From Hemibagrus wyckioides (taxonomy: Eukaryota; Chordata; Actinopteri; Siluriformes; Bagridae): DNA of 64,000 bases. The translations under genes and the position numbers were made by a program. Shown one piece after another: positions 48,501 through 59,089 of the stretch. The stretch spans positions 10,897,775 to 10,961,774 of the forward strand of contig NC_080732.1 in NCBI RefSeq assembly GCF_019097595.1, given 5' to 3'. Below the pieces are notes generated by a model. That model ran no database searches. It worked only from the letters and a program-made list of their open reading frames with translations, and was not told the DNA's origin. Every line of letters starts with the position of its first letter. Positions within the stretch are counted from its first letter, which is position 1.

Positions 48501-50120
48501 CAAAATGACACCTATCAGAAAATGGTCCAAGGAAGGAAAAACAGTGAACTGGTGACAGGGTTGGGTCGAAACCCAGTAAAGACCGACTGAAGCAGAAATT
48601 GCTGAAAAAGTTCATGCTGGCTAGGATAAAAAGGTGCTGTAGCCTGCCTCAGTCCAGAATGCCCATGCTGATCCCTGTTCATGGCTGGGGTAGCTTGCAT
48701 GTAAGTCATAGAATCTGATTTATCAAATTTTGTTTGTGCATACACCATATTTCAGATTTAATGCCTGTTAATAATAACAAGAACATCTGCTCTTCTGGGA
48801 AGGCTTTTCACTACATTTTGGAAAGTGGCTGTCTAGAGTTCCCTCACAAGCCACAATAAGTTTCCGCCCACAGAACTGTCACTCCCCAAATATCAGCAGT
48901 TTATGCAATGCTTAAATAAGCTCTTCGGGGACGAACATCAATGCAATGATCACAGAGCGCACACTTTTTCTTCACTCTGATGTTTGATGTGAAAATTAAT
49001 TGAAGGTTTTGACCTGTACGATTTTTGCAATTCTGCATTGCCATAAAAGATATCAAGCGGGACTGACATGATGCAGGCAACTGTTGTTGCCTTACTTTGC
49101 AAGATGATGTGCAAGACTTGCCACACATAGCTTAGTGCACTTTCTTAGGACACAAAAGAAACTCTTTGCTGAAAGTGAAGAGCAATTTCAATTGCCAAAT
49201 GCAATTTCATTCATCTCTGTCAGCAAAACACCTCACTTTTGGGGATGGCAACGAAATACAGGAGAAGCATCTTTGTGCACTCTCAAGTCCTTTCTACTCT
49301 AGGATTTTGCCATAGGCACAGATTTATGAAAAATTGGAGACAGGTCTGGCATTTCCCACCCAACTACGAGCTGAATAATGACCTGTCTTACGTACATTCA
49401 TATTGCTCACAATTCAATACATTATATTTTCAAATAGGGAAGCAGAAAGAAGGACTGAACAAGGGAGTTTCACATCATTTAAAATGTTTTCAGTGTAATT
49501 GGAGCAATAGTATGCACACATATAGCCATAAAGTTTCTTACCATATAAGGCAATCTGGTGGTGTAATTTTGTGTGGCTTTACACAAGCAGAACATTTTTA
49601 TAATATGTAGGATTGCTCAGCATGTACTACATGATGGAATTTTCCACGGTGTACTTGCAGTTCTTACTTATAGATTTAGAATTTGCTGTATGCATGACAT
49701 GATAAATGATTTTGGTTACTGCAAGCCTCTGTTTGGAAAGCTATGTGAAACATCACAGATATAAAGGTGGCTTTGTTTAAGGTCATGTGTATCATGTGTT
49801 CACATCTGAAATCTGTGTCGAGTCAACATATGATTATGTGCATCCATACTGACACAGAAATTAACTGTGGCAAAACCTTACAGATGAGAGACATGAGAAA
49901 TTCATACCTGAAGGTAGCCATAGATGAGGTAAAAGAGAAACACTCCAGTCACGCAGATGAAGAACTGCGTGGGCGTGCTGAAACTGCTCAGGTTCACCCC
50001 TAGCACTCTGAGCTCCTCTATAGATTTGATGTGCGGGGACATCGCCTCTGTGGAGGAGGGTATCGAGATGGAGATGTGCTTTCGGGAGTTATAGTTGATT
50101 AAGCTGAATTTGGAACTCAT
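40421..50120 (-). CDS. slc35b3: Solute carrier family 35 member B3 (PAPS transporter 2), nine coding exons
   Basis: Multi-pass Golgi membrane antiporter that imports the sulfate donor PAPS from the cytosol into the Golgi lumen for sulfation of glycosaminoglycans and proteins. Coding exons on the minus strand are 49908-50120, 46927-47048, 45873-46027, 43989-44096, 43574-43671, 43302-43394, 42043-42154, 41877-41946 and 40421-40571. Their lengths of 213, 122, 155, 108, 98, 93, 112, 70 and 151 nt sum to 1122 nt, or 373 codons plus TAA. Every intron is GT-AG and the phases join without a shift. The protein opens MSSKFSLINYNSRKH and has a first membrane segment at about residues 52-70 (QFFICVTGVFLFYLIYGYL). 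Family-typical stretches follow, such as YLNYPTQVIFKCCKLIPVM, GVFIQGKRY, SYSIGFVYILLGL and VTVTTGRKAMTIVLS. It ends in a hydrophilic tail, SRLLSQTV. Length and exon content match vertebrate SLC35B3 as I remember it. No frameshift or stop was seen, so the gene looks intact. Introns 2, 4, 7 and 9 contain Tc1-like remnants. Confidence 0.96.
40696..41624 (+). pseudogene. Tc1-like remnant in slc35b3 intron 9
   Basis: Ends read CATCAACCATAACATTAAAA on the left and GGTATGGCTGATCAGTG on the right, flanked by TA. Plus-strand transposase pieces include MGKCKDLSGFDKG near 40840 and GLFQKDNEACCNSKIVQEWF near 41360, with frameshifts and stops. It lies antisense to the gene and makes up 929 of the 1305 bp of the intron. 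Confidence 0.85.
41877..41946 (-). CDS. slc35b3: slc35b3 exon 9
   Basis: Acceptor TTTGTTTAG before 41946 and a strong donor GTAAGT after 41877. Encodes TTGRKAMTIVLSFLFFSKPF followed by TF and two bases of a glutamine codon. TTGRKAMTI is highly conserved in the UAA/SLC35B transporter family. Confidence 0.93.
42043..42154 (-). CDS. slc35b3: slc35b3 exon 8
   Basis: Acceptor TTTCCCCCAG before 42154 and donor GTGAGA after 42043. Encodes HPVTTYGYAFFFSLTGYFGI then SFVLALIKLFGALVAVT. The one-base carry-over forms the valine of VTVTTGR with the next exon. Confidence 0.93.
42460..42790 (-). pseudogene. Tc1-like fragment in slc35b3 intron 7
   Basis: Minus-strand reading shows decayed transposase around the second catalytic region (PKHRARKTMLE, followed by LQDKTLSV). 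The leader part on the left is missing. The family differs from those at 18 and 36 kb. Same strand as the host gene. Confidence 0.6.
43302..43394 (-). CDS. slc35b3: slc35b3 exon 7
   Basis: Acceptor TTGAAG before 43394 and donor GTTAGT after 43302. Its 31 codons encode VLYSYSIGFVYILLGLLCMG then GLGPAVAFCSQ. This is one membrane segment with both ends on codon boundaries. Confidence 0.93.
43574..43671 (-). CDS. slc35b3: slc35b3 exon 6
   Basis: Acceptor TTTCACAG before 43671 and donor GTAAAG after 43574. Encodes GVILISLALCADAAIGNVQE then KAMKLHNGSNSEM. The CADAAIGNVQEKAM stretch is characteristic of SLC35B2/B3-type nucleotide-sulfate transporters. Ends on a codon boundary. Confidence 0.93.
43989..44096 (-). 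CDS. slc35b3: slc35b3 exon 5
   Basis: Acceptor TTGCAG before 44096 and donor GTAGTG after 43989. Encodes GKRYNLADVIAALCMSLGL then VWFTLADSKVAPNFNVT, a membrane helix followed by a luminal-type loop. It enters and leaves with one base carried over. Confidence 0.93.
44911..45001 (+). repeat. (TA)n microsatellite, left of Tc1 insertion
   Basis: About 45 TA units in slc35b3 intron 4, directly against the left end of the next element. Confidence 0.95.
45003..45513. mobile_element. Short Tc1-like element inside a (TA)n array
   Basis: Terminal repeats AGCTCTGGAAAAAAATAAGA (45003 onward) and its reverse complement ending at 45513 identify a common fish Tc1 family. At 511 bp it keeps only the ends and remnants of the DNA-binding part, so it is non-autonomous. 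TA-rich arrays lie on both sides. Confidence 0.85.
45514..45578 (+). repeat. TA/TATG compound microsatellite
   Basis: Alternating TATATG and TA units, the probable right half of the array split by the element at 45003-45513. Confidence 0.85.
45873..46027 (-). CDS. slc35b3: slc35b3 exon 4
   Basis: Acceptor TTTTTCAG before 46027 and donor GTAAAT after 45873. Encodes IPGKTYMIIAFLTVGTMGL followed by SNTSLGYLNYPTQVIFKCCK and IPVMIGGVFIQ. The conserved LNYPTQVIFKCCK stretch is among the most diagnostic parts of this family. One base (G) carries over to the next exon. Confidence 0.94.
46927..47048 (-). CDS. slc35b3: slc35b3 exon 3
   Basis: Starts after TTATCTTAG and ends before GTAGGA. Encodes about residues 72-111, including GFKPFGWYLTLVQFGFYSMF and a basic cluster QDKRRR. 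It leaves two bases (AG) that complete an arginine codon with the first base of the next exon. This is a loop plus the second membrane helix of the transporter. Confidence 0.93.
47121..47525 (+). pseudogene. Tc1-like fragment, family B, in slc35b3 intron 2
   Basis: Plus-strand homology to the family at 36.6 kb, from the DNA-binding part through ACTGGAAAAAGACCAGGTGA, where it stops just before the first catalytic motif. Both terminal repeats are gone. Confidence 0.75.
47533..48371. mobile_element. Palindromic (fold-back) Tc1-like element in intron 2
   Basis: The left arm, 47533-47863, carries a transposase fragment on the plus strand. The right arm, 48048-48371, carries the same fragment on the minus strand. 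Both outer ends are recognisable terminal repeats (TACACTA-type ends followed by GACACCC/CATCCAAATcATTGAATTC). The minus-strand half still reads GLVPVKGTLNASVYQDILYN, FLHDCAPVRKARYIKTW and DWPAQSPDLNPIEHLWDELE, which include catalytic-region motifs. The 184-bp centre holds the transposase C-terminal end of the right copy only. No intact enzyme is encoded. Confidence 0.85.
48373..48690 (+). pseudogene. Tc1-like N-terminal fragment, family A, in intron 2
   Basis: Begins AATAAGCAAGTGAAAATCAG. Runs through the start of the transposase with its helix-turn-helix remnant (GTCAGAGCACCTCCAAAATG) and ends near GCCCATGCTGATCCCTGTTC. Internally shortened and frameshifted. It begins within a few bases of the end of the fold-back element. 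Confidence 0.75.
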
Positions 50121-50135
50121 TGTGTCTGTAGCCTC
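49908..50135 (-). CDS. slc35b3: slc35b3 exon 2 (first coding exon)
   Basis: Acceptor CCACAG before 50135 and donor CAG/GTATGA after 49908. The start codon is at 50118-50120. An open frame continues upstream through further methionines, but those lie across the acceptor in the intron, so the MSSKF start is chosen. Encodes residues 1-71: a hydrophilic N-terminus containing TEAMSPHIKSIEEL, then the first membrane segment ending FYLIYGYLQ. The exon ends on a codon boundary. Confidence 0.93.
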
Positions 50136-50684
50136 CTGTGGATTTACAAATGATATCATCAACATCATGACATGTCCTTAATATACAAAGGACACCATTA
50201 TTGTTTTGGGGTCATTTGGGATATGGGCAAAATGTAATAATCTAAATGATAGCTAAAATATGAGAGATTTGGTCACACTGTATGAACACTGTTTTATAAT
50301 AAATGTACTGTAGATACAATGTGGATTCAAGAACCATTGTCCAAGTGCAGTGTTTTAATGTAAATCTCATTCTTCACTTACTCTGATTATTCAGGTTCAG
50401 TGGAAGTAGAATAACCCACAAGGATTAAGTGAATGGGGAATCAATTAGGATTTCCTATTAGAGTTACTCTTACACATATACTACAACGCTGAACAAAGAA
50501 CATTTCGGGGTACTCAAATCTATTGCGTGTATTCACCCAAAATATGTGCCATGTGATGTCAAATGTCACCACTGTACTACATCAACTAGCTTGAATTGAT
50601 CTAATCATATCATTGATTTCAGATCGGATTGGACTCGAGAGCTCAGACATCGTTCTCTCTAGTTGGCTGGAAATTGCATCTTAC

Positions 50685-51250
50685 CTGAGCTAAAAACAGA
50701 AGTCAAATTCGTGTCGAATCGTTGAAAGCATCAGAGGACCACAATGCGCCTCTGCCCTCAGACTATCAAGTGGCCTGTAGAGAAGCTGGAAAGCCAGCCA
50801 TGACCACTAACTACAATGTCCAAACATCATTATGTCATTCATTTACCAAAATACAGAAAAGACAACTGGCTCCATGACATTACGTAAAACTGCCATGCGT
50901 GCCACCTCATCATATGGAAACAGAAACATTCAGCAGAACCAGTGAAGCAAGCTCAAAGCTAACTAGCTACACGGATACACTAAACTTCCGTGGTTGAAGG
51001 CAGCAGGTTAGCTCTATTGCTATCGTTTTTTCAGAGTTTTAGACAGAGACTGGTTTGGTCACCAACGCTATCGCTAATACTCTCCATTCGCTCTACAACA
51101 ATGCTATGATATTTTACGTTTTCGAAGCTGTTATCTGTACAGGACCTGAATACGGACTTTGTGCTAAAGGCGCTACTCTTCCTGCTACAGCCTTGTCCCG
51201 GCAGCGCTGTGCGCAGGCGCAGGCGATAGCCAGCAACTTCCTGTAAAGGC
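50685..51250 (-). other. slc35b3: Probable non-coding exon 1 (5' UTR) of slc35b3
   Basis: On the minus strand a strong splice donor (CAG followed by GTAAGA) places an exon end at 50685. An acceptor (CCACAG then GAGGCT) begins the first coding exon at 50135, 15 nt before the start codon. The interval between the donor and the CpG-rich promoter would be the 5' UTR exon. The donor is seen directly. The upstream limit is a guess, because no transcription start can be read, and the UTR could contain a further small intron. Confidence 0.45.
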
Positions 51251-51300
51251 GGAACTCAGACCTTTGACGTACCGCGCTCGCGCTTCATTGCCACTGGACG
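51170..51300 (-). promoter_or_regulatory. slc35b3: CpG-rich promoter of slc35b3
   Basis: Short GC- and CpG-rich segment in an otherwise AT-rich window, just upstream of the probable first exon. It contains TGCGCAGGCGCA at 51210-51221, a near-exact NRF1 palindrome. It also contains CAGGAAGT (minus strand, 51236-51243), an ETS/GABPA-type site. No TATA box is seen. This is the usual architecture of a housekeeping gene promoter. The role is inferred from motifs and position. Confidence 0.65.
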
Positions 51301-53181
51301 TATTAAATAAGTACAAGGTTATATTCTTTATTTTTTATACTCAAAGTTTACTTAACGAACTTACTCTTCTTACTAATATCGCCAAAGCCAACACCATACA
51401 CGAAAACCGGGCCAAAAACGGACAATCATGATCATTTCATAAGATCATAAACAACCTTATCATTACCATTTTTCTGTCTTGTGTAGGACAAACCTGAGAC
51501 TCTACAGTCCTTCATACCTCGCTTATTTCTTCGGATGATTCCATTGAATCGTTTCTGCTATATAAAGATGTCCCACACTAGTTTTTACTCCTTAGGATAA
51601 TTGTTTAAAAATGAAATGAGCTCTGTGAAAACCCGTTTGTCCTGTCCTTCTTGATTAATATGAATGTTTAAAGCTCTTTTCATCCCTTTCCAAAAGCCAT
51701 GTAGAGAAATGTATAAACACAGTGTCTTCTGGTGCAGATCTTACTGACTGAATGCTGCCATAACTAAGGCCAGATCTACTAATAGTGTCCAATCCCCAGT
51801 ATAAGGCAGGAGGTCTCTCTCTCTGGCCATTCATTCCCCCTTACATCCACGGTAGATGACAGGAGTCTGCTCCATCCTTGGCGAGAGGTTAATTCACTCA
51901 CGGATGGCATTATTCCCTCCCAGCCCCTTTCCCAATATAAAAATTCAGAGTGGACAGCCCCATCCCTCATCCATCTCAGATTTGATTGGAGTGGTATTGC
52001 CTCCTGTCCCGCTGAGCCCGTCTGCCACTACGGCCCAGCTTTATGACACTAAATAGCCTGGCTACAATTTTTCCATCTATCCAAAAAATACTCTTAATAA
52101 CTCATTCCTTTGAATGAGACCCGTCACTCTTTGTGCCCTGCCATGGACAACCTCGTCTGCACTATGTTTACGGGGTCACTGAGATACAGTCCTCGAAATG
52201 CCCAGAAAGCAGGGGGTTAATTAATATTGGTGAATTTACTGTTCTTTCTTGGCCAGCCTGCTCAATGAATCATAGTCCCAGAGAGACACCTGTACCATAT
52301 TTATGGCCTACTAATAGTATTCAGCAATGCACAGAGCTGTTTACATGCACACAGCACTTTTCCTACCTAACTTTGAAAGCGAACTGATTTATCAACAGCG
52401 ATGGATTTGTGGAAAATGTTACCTTTTTCTGCTCTCCTATCATATGAGATACTAAATAATGAAATGAATATTTATTGATTATTCAGAAAGGTACATATTC
52501 TTGTAATAGCCATGCAGCAGAACACATGGCCCTGATAAATAAAACATCAAATGGGGAGGGAAATACAATGGCTTCTGAAGCAGGTCAGTCTGGATCCAAT
52601 AAGGCCTGTTGCATGGTGAATAAAGCAGAACTCTAAATCTTCTGAGATGCATGAACAGACCACTGATTATGTGCAGGGATCTGATTAGAATTCATATCCC
52701 CATATCTGTCCTTGTGACAAGGGATGATTCGCTGATGAAAGAATATGAAGTTATTATTAAAAAGCAAGATCGGAAAGAACAACATTTGTGGTTATCAATC
52801 TGCTTTATCCGAGTAGTTTAAATGGGTAATTTATAAAGAAAAAGAAAGCAAGACAGTAATTCAGAATTACAGTATCTTGCAAAAGTAATTGATCTGTCCC
52901 TATATTGGTTTGCAATAAAAATAGAGGATGGGAAATTGTCAACAATCTGTGTAAATCTCATTCGTAATCCAAATGAATCTAATGACTTTGAGAGGAGGTT
53001 GAACGCTACATGAATGAAACAGTATACTGCTGACCATAAATAGCTGAACAGTTTTCAATACATATCCCACAAAGCAGAGTGTTAACTCTTCAGAGCCCAT
53101 GGTCATGATAAGGAATTCTTTGCTCTTCCCAAAGCCATGTTACCTTCATGTTAGTAATTAAGTCGGTCTGTAGATCTTTGC

Positions 53182-53220
<39 letters not shown>

Positions 53221-53249
53221 TTCTCGCTCTCTCTCTCTCTCTCTCTCTG
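53182..53249 (+). repeat. (CTGT)n/(CT)n compound microsatellite
   Basis: CTGT units pass into CT units. Confidence 0.95.
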
Positions 53250-54120
53250 TTTCAAAATCACAGTTCCACCTTTAAAATTGAAAATACCAGAGAAAAATTA
53301 CATTGAAGGCCCTTTCAAGAAATAATCTTCAAATTTATTTGTCATATGAAGGTTATGTCTCCTAATATCGTGGGGGAGATCTTCTCCAGAGGCTCCCTTT
53401 AATGTTGGTCAATCTCATATTAAATTGGGGCTTCCTTAATAAGGCATTTGTGGGCGCTGTTATCCCAGGCTAAAAGGCCGTTTCTGTTGTCCTTTTCCTG
53501 CTGCATGAAAACAGATGGTATCTCTGCTATATTACTCCTCTAAGAGCTCATATCCTCCCTCATGTTATTTTCTTTGATCTGCGAGACTGCTCTCACCCCC
53601 CCCCTCGCTCAGTGTGTCTCAGTCTTTCTCTCTTGCTTTCCTTTCTGCTATTTGAGGCCTGAACTCACTTGAACAGGAAATCTTGGCCTTGTTTATATAC
53701 TAGCTTTCTCTGAGGTGGACTTTCCTGACCTAATGTATATTTTATATCTTTTTGATTAAAAGAAAAGATGACAGCACATCCCACACAACATTCCGTCAAG
53801 GTCTCTGTCTTCACAACTGACATTTCAGAAACCATATAGGTTCATATAGGTTGCTTTAAGATAGTTGTAGTTGCAATTTTGCAGCACGTTAATAACTTTG
53901 AGACTTTTATTACAATGAATTACTGGCTCAAGAATCTATTTGGGTCAGAATTTGGGTCAATTTAAAAAAAAAAATCCACAAAAAAGTGGACAATAAAATA
54001 TTAAAACCCATATTAAAAGTATGCTCTTGGTTTATTAGTGAATGAAACATAAAAATTATTTTTAAACATTAACATTAACAAATTAACATTTACTCATTTA
54101 CATTCCCATTTATATTACAG

Positions 54121-54226
<106 letters not shown>

Positions 54227-54236
54227 CACATGCGCA

Positions 54237-54270
<34 letters not shown>

Positions 54271-56516
54271 TCTCAGGCATTATCAAACAAGTGAGTTCAA
54301 TATATGTCACATCTCCCTTTCATTTGTCATCTATCATAAGGCATATCTTGTGTATATATTTTCATTACATTAAAAGGGACATGAAGTGACATGAAATTAA
54401 TAAAGCATCCAATGTTTAGCAGTAATGAGGACATTAGTGGTTATTTGTTGACAAATAATTGGTTCCATGTAGTTTTTATCAACGGATTTTTCTGTGTTCA
54501 GATGTAGTTTTTTTGTACTTGTCTTTTTACTTTGTAATGCACTGCACAATGACATTTTCCTTTTTTTCCCTTTTCTCTGCTTAGCTCCTTTCATATTTAT
54601 AATACATACTCATTTGTACTACATCCTATATAACCGGAAGAAATAGAGTATGTATGTCTAAGCTTTAGCAGCTGTTCATACTTTATTATTTCTTTTAGTT
54701 TGATTTATTTATTTTTCCAAAGCAGCCAGGAGAGGGAAGCATACCCCTATCAGAATGTGTTTAGTGTGGTAGAGAGCAATTGAACATGTGCACTATGATT
54801 AATTGTATTCATCTTTATTAGGTCATTTATGAAAGTGATTAAATTAAAGAGCCGGGTGTCTGAAAAACTAAAAAAGTATCATATTGTACATATACAGGAC
54901 ATGTTAAAAAGACACCTGAAAGGAATGAACTGATCTGATGCTTTAAGATATCTAATTCAGGAAAAGACAGAACACTGGTTCAGTGTCTGTTACAATTTTT
55001 ACATTTCTTATTAACATATCAGGTATACAACTGATGTAAATTGTCATTAAGGAATGATATGTAGTTTCTTTAGTTTGTAGGTTTAGATCTAACATTTTAA
55101 AGCTATGACACATTACAAGACTATAAATGAGATGGATGTGCAGTGCACAGTTTTCTTCAGTTTGTAAATTGTGTTAAAACAAAGAAAGAACTCTTGAACT
55201 AATTAGAATAATCCACATTACAATAACTCATTACATTCTCTCATTTGAGCCAGTATCTTTGTGGGAAGCAGATTCCAGGGATCACCCTACAAAATGACAT
55301 ATTCTGAAATGCCCCAAGGGAAGTTTATTTTTTCCGCCCTGGGGTGAGAGGGAGAAAGCTCAGCTGCATGATGTCAGAAATCTTTAATGTGGGTTTGAAT
55401 GATTGGCATTGGATTGGCATTGGGTGGTGGGTAAGGTGGTGTTGGTGCTTGTGGGGAGGGCACTGGAGGGTCTTCTTCACAGTTTGCTTGATAGGGTGGG
55501 GAGGATCTCTGGAGGGCCAGTGGCACACCTCAAATCCTCTCTGAGGGCCTCTCTCCTCATAAAAGGACTGAAACAGATCATGTGGTCAGGAAGGCGAAAT
55601 GAAAGAAAGAAAATGAAATTACAGAGCTCGGTGGCTGCACAAATCATGCATATAATGTTTTATGGCATGCCAAAAAGAATTCAACACCTGTGCTTCACTG
55701 GAGCTGTTATTGCATATGAATCACCAGATTTAGAAGAGGCGTTTTTCTTGGCACAGGCAGGTAGGGGCAAGAAGTGCAGCAAAAGAAAAGAGAATGAGAG
55801 ATTCAAGAAGAGACTTGGGTGGGATTCATGAACGTCTGGCCTGTAACCGGTGTGCATTATTATTTAGCCTAGCAGGTGGTCACACAGCAGCTTTATTTGG
55901 GCTGGCTATTACTCTGTTTATTTACATTGCTGAGGTTTCATGAAATGTTTTACAGACTGTTAAATGAAGAGAGTCATTGCTTCTCTCTCAGTTTCTTGAC
56001 ACTAATGAGTTTTAATTAAATGTGCCTGTCAGAGCTTCACAGCTCAACACATGCATGAAAAGCCATATTCAACTTCCTAACTTGACTTTGTTTCTGAGAT
56101 TTTATTGCTGGAACAAATTCCAGACTGCATGTCTCTGTAATAACAATCACTCCAGAAAATGAAAACCACTGCAGTCGAAATAAGGATCTTTTAACTGTGT
56201 GCTCAGCTAACTTGCTTGGGAAAACACTTTTGACTGAATTGATCTTGGTTGGTTAAGTACCAGAGACATCCGCCAAAAGGAAATTGGCCAAATCTGGACG
56301 GCCTTAACCTTTGAAATTTTTGCCATGCATACCAGAGATGAACTGAATTCCAAAGAGCTCCCTGTAAATCAGATGATTTTATTATTGAAACTGTCTCTGA
56401 GAAACTATCCAATTTTCATTGATTAGTTATTTGAAGGAAGAACTGGTAATGTAATAGCAGGTACTGATTTATTTTACCTCCAGCATTTAAAAAAAAAGTC
56501 TAAATTATGTGCATTT

Positions 56517-56520
<4 letters not shown>

Positions 56521-56570
<50 letters not shown>
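56521..56570 (+). repeat. (TC)n microsatellite
   Basis: TC run of 25 units. Confidence 0.95.
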
Positions 56571-56575
<5 letters not shown>

Positions 56576-57791
56576 GTCTCTCCAAGTTGGCATGGAGTGT
56601 ACAATTACATATAGTTTAATATATCTGCCAAGCAACCTTAAACAAGCATCCTCAGTCCGTTAGGTGATTTGTCTTCCCTAGCCATTACTCCGTTGTACAT
56701 CTTGATAGCCACGGATTGCTCGCAGCCATGTTTAAGCATTAAATAGTGTATTATTATTTCACATAAATCAAGCAGGGTGTAGGGGGAAATTCATAAATTT
56801 TACATTTTACACAGACAGTATTTTAAAATCTTTTGCATGGAGGGACATCAGTGTTGAAAGCTACTCTACTGACTCACACATGTACAGGACAAATATTCAA
56901 AATGTTACAGCCTGTAAATACATGTCCTAAGTATTTTCTTTTTGTATATTAAATCTAATTAATGTGCTCTGCTATCTTACTACTGCGCTCTACAGCTAGG
57001 CAGCTATGTCTGAGCTCACATCAGTTTGCAGTTGTAAACAACAGAAAAAAAAAGATTATCTCTGACACATAAAACCCTGGTAATTCTCTAGCTATCACTG
57101 AGCTGCTACGGATTTCAGAGACATTTGAATTCAGGTATTCATGAGGCGTTATGATTTTTCAAGTCCGCTTGTGTTTCAGCTCATTTTGCCAGAACAATTC
57201 CACTCTTCATCAGGAAGAGATACATCCTGAGATACAACTGAGAAGGAAGTACACTCACAATTTTGACAAAACAATATTTGAACTGTTTTAGAGTAACAAT
57301 GTTTTGTGACAGTGGAAAAAAAAAAGTTATGCGTTAGTAAATGCGTTTGTGTGTGTAATCGAAGTGGTTTAGTGAAATTTATTTTAACAGCTTTTGTTGC
57401 ATAACATAATTCACATACATAACAATTTGTGTGATAATGATATATACAATCATTTGAAACACTATTATAAAGCTATAATAATTTAAAGTGATACAGTTTT
57501 GTACAGCTGTTCAGTATGTTAAAAAGATTTTCTCAGACACTGATCTATCCTGATTTTAAAATTTACTTTTATCACCCCACCAGTCTCTTTAGTGGGAGCA
57601 AGTGTTTTGAAAATAGTTTATTTCATTAAAATAATTTGGTTTATTTAATACTCTATATTATTATAATTATAAGATTATAAGTTATTTTTTCTCAACACTT
57701 TTTCAATTTTTTATAAATTGTTCTGTTTGTATTGTTTGCTTTGACTAATCCATATGAACAATAATGTGAGTAACAATAATGTGTAATAATG

Positions 57792-57816
57792 TGCTCCTTT
57801 ACTCAGGGAGCAAGTG

Positions 57817-57851
<35 letters not shown>
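57792..57851 (+). repeat. (GA)n with shared 34-bp flank, copy 1
   Basis: The unique-looking flank CTCCTTTACTCAGGGAGCAA then GTGGACA leads into (GA)n. The same flank and repeat occur at 61402-61502. Confidence 0.85.
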
Positions 57852-57853
<2 letters not shown>

Positions 57854-59055
57854 AAGAAAATGTATATTTTCAGTGTGTTTAATTTGAACATTCCTCTTCT
57901 TTGGACATTCTCTTGATCAGCATATTTTTTATTTTCCCAGAGACTGAAATGTTTCTGTGAGAGCAAACTCGAGAAAGACACGGTGTTTCTCAACATTTTG
58001 TGCTTTATAATTTTTCTAATCAGGTTTGAATGTATATTTATATTACAGAAATGATGTTCAGTAACTTGTTTTTTAAGACTGCATACTACATGACCTGTAA
58101 CTCTTGTTTGTACTGCCATCAGATATCTCAGCAAGCAAGAGTGGCTCACTCTCTTTAATTAAACACTGTCTTTGTGGTCAGTGTTTGAAATGAGGCAAGT
58201 TATTCTGACATTTGTATGATTTCATTGCATTAAAATAATAATAAAAAAGGTTGGTTAATGATTCTCACACTCACATCTACACAATGCTAATACATGTTTC
58301 AGTTTCTCTAAATAATGTCTTATCAGACTCAAATAATCCTAAAACCCAAGAGACTTTTATCTCTGTCATTTCTAAAGAAGCAGAATTTCACAAACAGATG
58401 ACCTTGTTTTTCTTTCTAATAGGGCTGAACTCTTTTATCTCAAGTGAACATCTTGTGGTAGGAATGCGTCTTCAGAGTGTGTCAGTAAGAGGAGTGGCTG
58501 ATATGACAGGTTCAGGTGAAGCAGCTCTTTGAAGCGTAAGTTCAGGTTGTTGAGCTGCTTCATTGGAATCCAATACCCTGAGACTGCCATGATTAATAGT
58601 TTGTGGTGTACCACTTCTAACACCCGTATGATAGATGAGCTATTGAATATCGCTAATGGTTCTTTATACACACCCATGCGCACATACTCCCTCACTCACT
58701 CTCTCTTGCGCACACACACAGTAAAATGCACAAACTCTTAAAAAGGTGCTAAAAAGTCAGAAAAACTCTTATCTGTAAGCAGTATTCAGTAACCCTTAAA
58801 TCTCACACTGAATGATAATAATAATAAAGAAGATAATTGTAAATTGAGTCCTTTTATAAAGCTGTTTTTAGCAAATCAGAATTTTAGCTGCTGTTAGCAA
58901 ATCAGAAAAGTAAAAGACATTTACGACATTTAAAAGCTGAACCATTCACACATACACACTGTTTGTGACATGGCAGAAAATGTCTAGAACTAAACTGACT
59001 ATTCTCACATAGTCAATACTTTTTTTTTGTAACCAACAAAACACTGAATATCATG

Positions 59056-59057
<2 letters not shown>

Positions 59058-59086
<29 letters not shown>
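59058..59086 (+). repeat. (CA)n microsatellite
   Basis: CA run. Confidence 0.95.

Positions 59087-59089
<3 letters not shown>

Noticed and set aside
49239..49610. 123-codon plus-strand frame in intron 2
   Set aside because: Antisense to the gene, no domain recognised, no splice or poly(A) support.
50118..50168. Earlier in-frame methionines upstream of the chosen slc35b3 start
   Set aside because: They lie in intron 1, across the acceptor at 50135/50136, so they are not in the spliced message.
51055..51246. 63-codon plus-strand frame in the CpG-rich promoter
   Set aside because: GC-rich sequence has few stops by chance; it is antisense to the probable first exon.
52868..52960. CAGTATCTTGCAAAAGTAAT resembling a transposon terminal repeat
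   Set aside because: Only one end is seen, diverged, with no partner end or coding remnant; not enough to call an element.
55403..55831. 142-codon plus-strand frame
   Set aside because: Composition rich in W, G and K with no recognisable domain, no splice context and no related neighbour. Probably chance.
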